DNA of 11,203 nt from Chloroflexota bacterium (lineage in GTDB: Bacteria; Chloroflexota; Anaerolineae; UBA1429), in assembly GCA_012515695.1 (NCBI GenBank), contig JAAYXX010000129.1, forward strand, positions 1 to 11,203. Reading direction: 5' to 3'. A program made the position numbers and the translations under genes. Of this stretch, positions 7,079 to 11,203 are shown in pieces; position 1 is the first letter of the stretch; the number at the start of each line of letters is the position of its first letter. The notes beneath the pieces are model-generated. The model did not search any database and had not been told where the DNA came from. It saw nothing but the letters and a program-made list of their open reading frames with translations.

Positions 7079-7113
7079 AACAAGCCCCACAGCAGATGTG
7101 TGGGGCTGTTGTT
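7079..7113 (-). terminator. hairpin after the methyltransferase-family gene, possible (partial) terminator
   Basis: The inverted repeat agccccaca (7083-7091) / tgtggggct (7099-7107) is extended by imperfect aac/gtt pairs on both sides. On the minus strand the stem is followed by ttgttattg, a modest T-rich tail. It begins about 33 bases after the stop of the upstream gene and may stop or attenuate transcription before the hydantoinase-family gene, or protect the upstream mRNA. Confidence 0.5.
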
Positions 7114-7145
7114 GCACCGACGCGAACGTCTCGCCCGACGTTGAT

Positions 7146-7985
7146 TTATTTCTGCGAACGGTAGTAGGTCATGTAATTCATGGCAAACTCGTCCCGGCCC
7201 AGCAACACGTCCGAGATCAGGACGGCTTTTTGCGCGAATTTCGGGTTCACGATGGGAGCGTTGACCCCTGCGGCGATGGTCATGGCCAAAAAGATATCGT
7301 TGATCGCCTCGCGGTCGGGCAGGCCAAAGGAGATGTTGCTCGCGCCCAGGGTCATGTTTACCCCCAGCTCTTCCCGCACCATTTGGATGGCCTGCAGCGT
7401 GACCTTGGCCGCGGTCGAGTCGGCGCATACGCTCAAGGCCAGGCAGTCAATCATCACGTCTTCACGCGGGATGCCGTAGGACTCGGCGCGCTCGACGATC
7501 TTTTTAGCTACGGCCAGCCGGGCAGCCGGGTCGGACGGGATGCCGTTGTCGTCCATTGCGAGGCCAATGACGGCGGCCCCAAACTCTTTGACCAGCGGCA
7601 ACACCTGCTCTAGCGATCGTTCCTCGCCGTTGACCGAGTTGATCAGGGCTTTGCCCTCGTACACCTGCAACGCTGCGCGCAGGGCGGCGGGGTTGGCCGA
7701 GTCGAGGCACAGGGGCAGGTCGGTCACCTGGCCCACCGCCTGCACGGCCAGGGGGAGCAACTCGACTTCGTTCACTCCGGCAGCGCCTACGTTCACGTCG
7801 AGGATGGCGGCCCCGCTCTCTACCTGCGAGGTAGCCAGGCTGATGACGCGACTCATATCATTCTTTGCCAGCGATTCCGCCAGCTTGGGCTTGCCCGTGG
7901 GGTTGATGCGCTCGCCGATGATACGCGTCGGCTGATCGGGGCTGATAATGACTTCCTGGGTCTTGCTGCGTACGATGGTCTCCAT
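7146..7985 (-). CDS. methyltetrahydrofolate:corrinoid methyltransferase-family protein (MtgA/AcsE-like)
   Basis: A 279-residue pterin-binding TIM barrel of the dihydropteroate-synthase/methyltransferase superfamily. Motifs along the barrel are IGERINPTGKP at 23-33, ILDVNVGA at 61-68, LCLDSANP at 92-99, ALINSVNGE at 113-121, GLAMDDNG at 141-148, MIDCLALSV at 178-186 and GASNISFGLP at 214-223. These carry the Asp and Asn positions that bind the pterin. The short single-domain length fits methyltransferases that move a methyl group between tetrahydrofolate and a corrinoid protein (AcsE, MtgA, MtvA types), not full MetH or dihydropteroate synthase. A strong AGGAGG lies seven bases before the ATG. 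It is 38 bases after the betaine-type binding protein and ahead of the hydantoinase-like gene. Direction of methyl transfer and partner corrinoid are unknown; no corrinoid protein is in the window. Confidence 0.9.
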   Translation of the reverse strand: METIVRSKTQEVIISPDQPTRIIGERINPTGKPKLAESLAKNDMSRVISLATSQVESGAAILDVNVGAAGVNEVELLPLAVQAVGQVTDLPLCLDSANPAALRAALQVYEGKALINSVNGEERSLEQVLPLVKEFGAAVIGLAMDDNGIPSDPAARLAVAKKIVERAESYGIPREDVMIDCLALSVCADSTAAKVTLQAIQMVREELGVNMTLGASNISFGLPDREAINDIFLAMTIAAGVNAPIVNPKFAQKAVLISDVLLGRDEFAMNYMTYYRSQK

Positions 7986-8023
7986 CCGTAAGCCTCCTGA
8001 AGGTGAGTATGACGATACGGTTC

Positions 8024-8959
8024 CTACTGCTCGTTGGCCTGTTTGGGTTTGTCTCGAAGCAGGTCGTGTTCATTCAGAAATCGTTTGGCTACCGTAGCAG
8101 GCTTTTCTTCCACCAGATCGCGCTGCATATCGGCCAGGGCCTGCTGGTCAAGGGCCTGGGCCAGGTCGCTGAGGGCCTGGCTCAGTTCGGGGAATTCCTG
8201 TAACAGCGGCGTGCGAACCGCCACAGCCAGATGGGATGGCGGGAAAAAGGCCCGGTTATCTTGCAGCATGACCAGCGTCGGCGCGTGGTATGGCATATCG
8301 GTGGTAAAGCCCAGGGCGCAATCGCATTCCCCATTGATAACCGCCTGGTAGCCCTCCTCGATGGAGCCGTATTGCACCAGGTCTTCAGGAAAGCGATACC
8401 CATACAAGCGTTCCAGCCCCCGAATCCCGCTGGGGGGAGTGTAGCGTTCTTGCGGCACGCACAGAGACATTTTGGCGTTCCTGTACATGCAATGGCGGAT
8501 CAGGTCGGCGATGGTTTGCCATTTGTTGGCCTGGGCCACATCGGCGCGGGCTACCAGCCCTAGCGAGCGTTCGGCTGGCGCTCTGACGACCCACGTGATA
8601 TCGCGGCGGGCGTCTTCGTCGCGCATTTTGGTCCACAGCAACTCGGCGTCAATGATCGGCTGATCGTGGGCCATATGTACCAGCCACGTATCGCCGGTGT
8701 ATTCCCAGCAGAGGTCTATTCCGCCGGATTCCAGCGCCGTTCGCACGGCCCAGGGTTCGCCCAGATCGGTTTTGTCCTCTACTCGAAAGCCCTTGGCCCG
8801 CAGATATTGCACGGTGATCTGCGTCAACACGCGCTGCTCGGGGCTGTTGGCCCCGGCGACGATGATGGTCGTCTGTTTGCGCGGATTCTGGCGGCACGCC
8901 ACGCATAGCGGCAACACCAGCAGCGCCACCAGCGCCCAGCGCCACCCGGCCCGCGACAA
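8024..8959 (-). CDS. ABC transporter substrate-binding protein, glycine betaine/choline (OpuAC/OsmX) type
   Basis: Extracytoplasmic ligand-binding protein, probably a lipoprotein. From the chosen TTG start (8959) the first 22 residues are a classic signal sequence: WRWA, then a leucine/valine-rich core ending in LCVAC, with Cys22 (or Cys19) as the possible lipidation site. The mature part reads like OpuAC/OsmX: TIIVAGANSPEQRVLTQI, ALESGGIDLCWEYTGDTWL, VQYGSIEEGYQAVINGECDCALG and a C-terminal EEKPATVAKRFLNEHDLL. At 311 residues it has normal length. The frame is open to an ATG at 9085 inside yigZ, but that would bury the signal sequence behind 42 unrelated residues. The TTG lies 10 bases after the yigZ stop, with a poor ribosome binding site, suggesting coupling. 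Permease and ATPase genes are absent here. Ligand is inferred from family only. Confidence 0.87.
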   Translation of the reverse strand: MSRAGWRWALVALLVLPLCVACRQNPRKQTTIIVAGANSPEQRVLTQITVQYLRAKGFRVEDKTDLGEPWAVRTALESGGIDLCWEYTGDTWLVHMAHDQPIIDAELLWTKMRDEDARRDITWVVRAPAERSLGLVARADVAQANKWQTIADLIRHCMYRNAKMSLCVPQERYTPPSGIRGLERLYGYRFPEDLVQYGSIEEGYQAVINGECDCALGFTTDMPYHAPTLVMLQDNRAFFPPSHLAVAVRTPLLQEFPELSQALSDLAQALDQQALADMQRDLVEEKPATVAKRFLNEHDLLRDKPKQANEQ

Positions 8960-8969
8960 TCCGGCGGGT

Positions 8970-9674
8970 CTATTCGACGCGGGCCGCTGCGGGCTGATAG
9001 CGTTCTTCAAACCACATCTCTTCCAGAGCAATCTGTCCATTCGTCCATTCGCGCAGCAACGCGGCCACCTGCTCGGTGCGATCATATGGCACCACCAGGA
9101 CGAGGGTCACGTTCTCGGTGAACTGCTCGTCCTCGATTCTGACGCCATAGCGCGGCAGGGTGTATTGCAGTGTGCCGTACAGGCTATAGTCAATGGTAAT
9201 GCGGGCCAGGCGATGCAACACCAATTCCTGGGTGGGCAGGCTTTGCAGCGCCTCGCGGGCGGCGGCGCTATACGCTCGCACCAGCCCGCCGGTTCCCAGC
9301 TTGATCCCGCCGAAATAGCGCGTGCCCACCACGACGACCTCGACGAGGCCGCTGCCCTCCAGGATCGCCAGCATGGGCCGCCCCGCTGTGCCGCCTGGCT
9401 CGCCGTCGTCAGAGGAGCCGATCAGGGCTTGCGGCCCGGGGGTCAGGCGATAGGCCCAGGCGTGATGGTTGGCGTCGGGATAGGCTTCGCGCACCCGCTG
9501 GATAAAAGCCTGGGCCGCTTCGACATCAGCAGCATGGCCCGCCGTGCCGATAAAAACAGAATTCTTGACTTCTAGCTGCCCCTCTGCCTCCCCCACGGGT
9601 ATCCGATAGCGCAGGAGGGGCGTGCCTTGAGCCTTTTCCGTCGTCTGTGGTCCCTTCATCACCGCCCGTTTCAC
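8970..9674 (-). CDS. yigZ: YigZ/IMPACT-family protein (UPF0029)
   Basis: A 234-residue cytosolic protein. The N-terminal Impact domain shows FIGTAGHAADVEAAQAFI (41-58), DANHHAWAYRL (67-77), the family signature DDGEPGGTAGRPML (89-102) and RYFGGIKLGTGGLVRAYS (119-136). A C-terminal DUF1949-like ferredoxin-fold domain follows. The E. coli homologue has about 204 residues; the extra length is about 30 residues, partly an N-terminal extension. Family members are linked to translation regulation in eukaryotes, but bacterial function is not settled. The annotated start is GTG 9674, with AGGAG only one base away; ATG 9659 is an equally possible start. It is the first gene after a strong promoter and is followed at 10 bases by the binding-protein gene. 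Confidence 0.9.
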   Translation of the reverse strand: MKRAVMKGPQTTEKAQGTPLLRYRIPVGEAEGQLEVKNSVFIGTAGHAADVEAAQAFIQRVREAYPDANHHAWAYRLTPGPQALIGSSDDGEPGGTAGRPMLAILEGSGLVEVVVVGTRYFGGIKLGTGGLVRAYSAAAREALQSLPTQELVLHRLARITIDYSLYGTLQYTLPRYGVRIEDEQFTENVTLVLVVPYDRTEQVAALLREWTNGQIALEEMWFEERYQPAAARVE

Positions 9675-9688
9675 ACTCCTATGCGCTG

Positions 9689-9717
9689 ATTCTAGGGAGA
9701 TGGGGAAGAGTTGTCAA
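9689..9717 (-). promoter_or_regulatory. strong sigma-70-type promoter of the yigZ operon
   Basis: On the minus strand, consensus TTGACA (9717-9712), a 17-base spacer, then TAGAAT (9694-9689). Transcription would start near 9682, only 8 bases before the GTG and 23 before the ATG start of yigZ. This very short leader is unusual. It probably drives yigZ, the binding protein and the methyltransferase-family gene. Confidence 0.75.
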
Positions 9718-9750
9718 CTAGATAGAGCAGCAGGGGGTAGCCTGGGCAAA

Positions 9751-9796
9751 CATAGCCAAGAACCAGCACTGGTTCAATGGCTGGCTCTTGGCTATG
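9751..9796 (-). terminator. long imperfect hairpin downstream of the zinc-ribbon gene
   Basis: Arms of 17 bases (9751-9767 and 9780-9796) pair with a single mismatch around a 12-base loop; the outer part is catagccaag/cttggctatg. It lies 48 bases beyond the stop of the minus-strand zinc-ribbon gene and is followed on that strand only by a short TTTG. A weak terminator or mRNA-end structure is likely. Confidence 0.5.
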
Positions 9797-9843
9797 TGCA
9801 ATGCGCTACATACCCGGTCCTGAGACCTGTCAGCAGTTTTGGT

Positions 9844-10641
9844 CTACTTGAACAAAAGGTTGTTACACCTTTGGCAGCGATCGTTTACGATAGGGTTCAT
9901 CATGGAACAGACGTTGCAGTAAATGATACGATCCTTGGACTTGTCGTATTTCTCGTAGGTGGAGAAGGCCGGATGATAGCGCACGCGATCACCGATCTCG
10001 AAATAGTCGTACATTTCCCTTCTATCGTTGTTGACGATACTCTTTTTTTTGCCTGTCGTTGTCCGTATCACCAGGGTGTACTGTCTGTAACTTGTCGAGT
10101 TATCATCATTATCGTATTTTGTTTTATCTTTGTGGAATTTTTCTGTTACAACGCCTTCCCATACGGGCTTTTTCATGTCTTTTATGCGTATCAGATTGAT
10201 GACCAGCATCAAGAGACCCAGCCCCACGCCGATGATGATCGCTTCATTACGGGGCAGATCATCGACAAAGAAACTCGCAACCAGAAAGCCGATAGGGAAC
10301 AGCAAGACCAAAGCCCACATGCAGCCAACGGCGCTCTTTTTGTTCTTTTTTGCCGCAGCTAGTATCTCCGGATGATTGCAGTACTCCGACCACCCGACAA
10401 GATTGGATGTATCGACACGCGGCGTTGTGCGCTGGCTTGATGTACGGGGCGTTGGTGCAACCGTCGCTGGCTCTGGCTGTGCTGGCTCCATCGGGGCGGC
10501 GACGTTTTGTGGTGTAGTGGCGACCGGCGGCGTTACGACCGGCGGGGTTGCGTCCGTTGGTGGGCCGCCCGTCGGTGTGCCGCACTTTTTGCAGAATGCT
10601 GCGTCCTCTGGTAATTGTGTGCCGCATTTGATACAGAACAT
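9844..10641 (-). other. possible separate translation product: zinc-ribbon membrane protein from internal ATG
   Basis: ATG at 10641, preceded by AGAGGT at good spacing and by a TACAAT -10-like element at 10665-10660, would give a 265-residue protein starting MFCIKCGTQLPEDAAFC. Such an N-terminal zinc ribbon is the usual beginning of free-standing bacterial zinc-ribbon membrane proteins. No -35 element of quality is seen. This is an alternative reading of the larger gene, not an additional locus. Confidence 0.4.
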
Positions 10642-11190
10642 GGTTTTTACCTCTTGAAAATTGTATTGTTCTAGTTCGCGCCGATTGTTGTTGGTGTAAT
10701 TGTTGCTGGATCTCGAGTATTGGTGCGCTTTCTTGGGGGGGAATAGCCAACCATTGGCTAGAAGAAACAAGGTGAAACAAGCCGGAATGGCCAGGAAGTA
10801 GTACAGCACGCCCAAAGCGTCGAGGTCAGCCAAATGCTCTGGACTATTCAGGTAAGGCAGGCTGGATAGATAGCGGATGGCTTCTCGGGCAGGCTCGTCT
10901 TCGCGTCCTACAACGACGGCCTGGATTTCGTCGCTGTGGTAGACTGCAAAGCCGTTATATTGCTCATTACCTACGTAAAAGTGATACGTTTTGGTTATTC
11001 TGCGCATCCTGTCCGAGTAATCTTGCTCATTAATGCGTTGGTTATCATAACTATCTATCACCCCACAGGTCGTTTCGCCAAAAAAATTGAGAATGAGCAT
11101 CCCCACACAATGCAGCAAGCCATAAAGTAAAATGACCGAGATCAAAACGCGCATCACAGGGTGTGCTTTGTTCGCCTGCTTTCTTTTCAT
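9844..11190 (-). CDS. membrane protein with zinc ribbons, apparent in-frame fusion of two units; 5' end near window edge
   Basis: A 448-residue protein of unknown function. Unit one (1-183) has a membrane segment at about 14-36, a polar domain with YHFYVGNEQYNGFAVYH, and a second segment at about 126-150, then an Asn-rich stretch. Unit two (184-448) opens with a four-cysteine zinc ribbon (C186, C189, C200, C203), a Pro/Thr-rich linker (205-255), two membrane segments (about 289-308 and 316-334), a polar domain (344-415) and a C-terminal CxxC...CxxC ribbon (C425, C428, C439, C442). The polar domains of both units resemble each other and DUF3592-like domains. Met184 (ATG 10641) has its own ribbon-protein-like start and an AGAGGT ribosome binding site seven bases upstream, so unit two may also be made separately. 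ATG 11190 has AAGGAT directly before it; the frame stays open to the window edge, so the true start could lie outside. The gene is AT-richer than its neighbours. Confidence 0.75.
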   Translation of the reverse strand: MKRKQANKAHPVMRVLISVILLYGLLHCVGMLILNFFGETTCGVIDSYDNQRINEQDYSDRMRRITKTYHFYVGNEQYNGFAVYHSDEIQAVVVGREDEPAREAIRYLSSLPYLNSPEHLADLDALGVLYYFLAIPACFTLFLLANGWLFPPKKAHQYSRSSNNYTNNNRRELEQYNFQEVKTMFCIKCGTQLPEDAAFCKKCGTPTGGPPTDATPPVVTPPVATTPQNVAAPMEPAQPEPATVAPTPRTSSQRTTPRVDTSNLVGWSEYCNHPEILAAAKKNKKSAVGCMWALVLLFPIGFLVASFFVDDLPRNEAIIIGVGLGLLMLVINLIRIKDMKKPVWEGVVTEKFHKDKTKYDNDDNSTSYRQYTLVIRTTTGKKKSIVNNDRREMYDYFEIGDRVRYHPAFSTYEKYDKSKDRIIYCNVCSMMNPIVNDRCQRCNNLLFK

Positions 11191-11203
11191 ATCCTTGTAG
11201 GCA

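Noticed and set aside
8960..9085. Longer start (ATG 9085 or 9040) for the binding protein
   Set aside because: It would overlap yigZ and place up to 42 non-homologous residues before the signal sequence.
8697..9575. 292-codon plus-strand reading frame
   Set aside because: It is antisense to both yigZ and the binding-protein gene, which have clear family motifs.

Overview
The window is GC-rich chromosomal bacterial DNA, densely packed with housekeeping and metabolic genes. Gene content suggests a free-living, probably anaerobic or C1-metabolising bacterium: a ThrA-like aspartokinase paired with an archaeal-type aspartate-semialdehyde dehydrogenase, a methyl-tetrahydrofolate/corrinoid-type methyltransferase beside a hydantoinase-like ATPase, and tRNAs without encoded CCA. 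A Chloroflexota (Anaerolineae-like) origin fits but cannot be proven from sequence alone. No phage, IS, transposase or CRISPR array is visible.

Left part (1-1188). The 3' part of tRNA-Gly(GCC) enters from the left edge and is followed by a hairpin. A complete tRNA-Cys(GCA) comes next and ends at a strong hairpin terminator. This terminator is shared with ybaK, a Cys-tRNA(Pro) deacylase gene arriving from the opposite strand. Between ybaK and lysC lies a 400-base gap with a good plus-strand promoter (854-882) and an apparent 300-base untranslated leader.

Aspartate-family operon (1189-4832, plus strand). lysC (aspartokinase), asd (aspartate-semialdehyde dehydrogenase) and an unrecognised HAD-like protein gene form a tight operon; the last two genes overlap by one base. 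It ends at a strong intrinsic terminator. The first two enzymes turn aspartate into aspartate semialdehyde, the precursor of Lys/DAP, Thr and Met. The role of the HAD-like protein is unknown. A cruciform, REP-like inverted repeat follows.

Minus-strand cluster (9717 down to 4965). A TTGACA-17-TAGAAT promoter drives yigZ (IMPACT family), then a betaine-type ABC substrate-binding protein, a methyl-THF:corrinoid methyltransferase-family protein, and, after a hairpin, a large hydantoinase/oxoprolinase-family ATPase. The last three together look like part of a methylated-amine (possibly glycine betaine) uptake and demethylation module. The substrate methyltransferase, corrinoid protein and ABC permease/ATPase are not in the window.

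Right end (9844-11203, minus strand). One AT-richer gene encodes a membrane protein with two zinc ribbons. It looks like two related membrane proteins joined in frame, with an internal start that has its own ribosome binding site.
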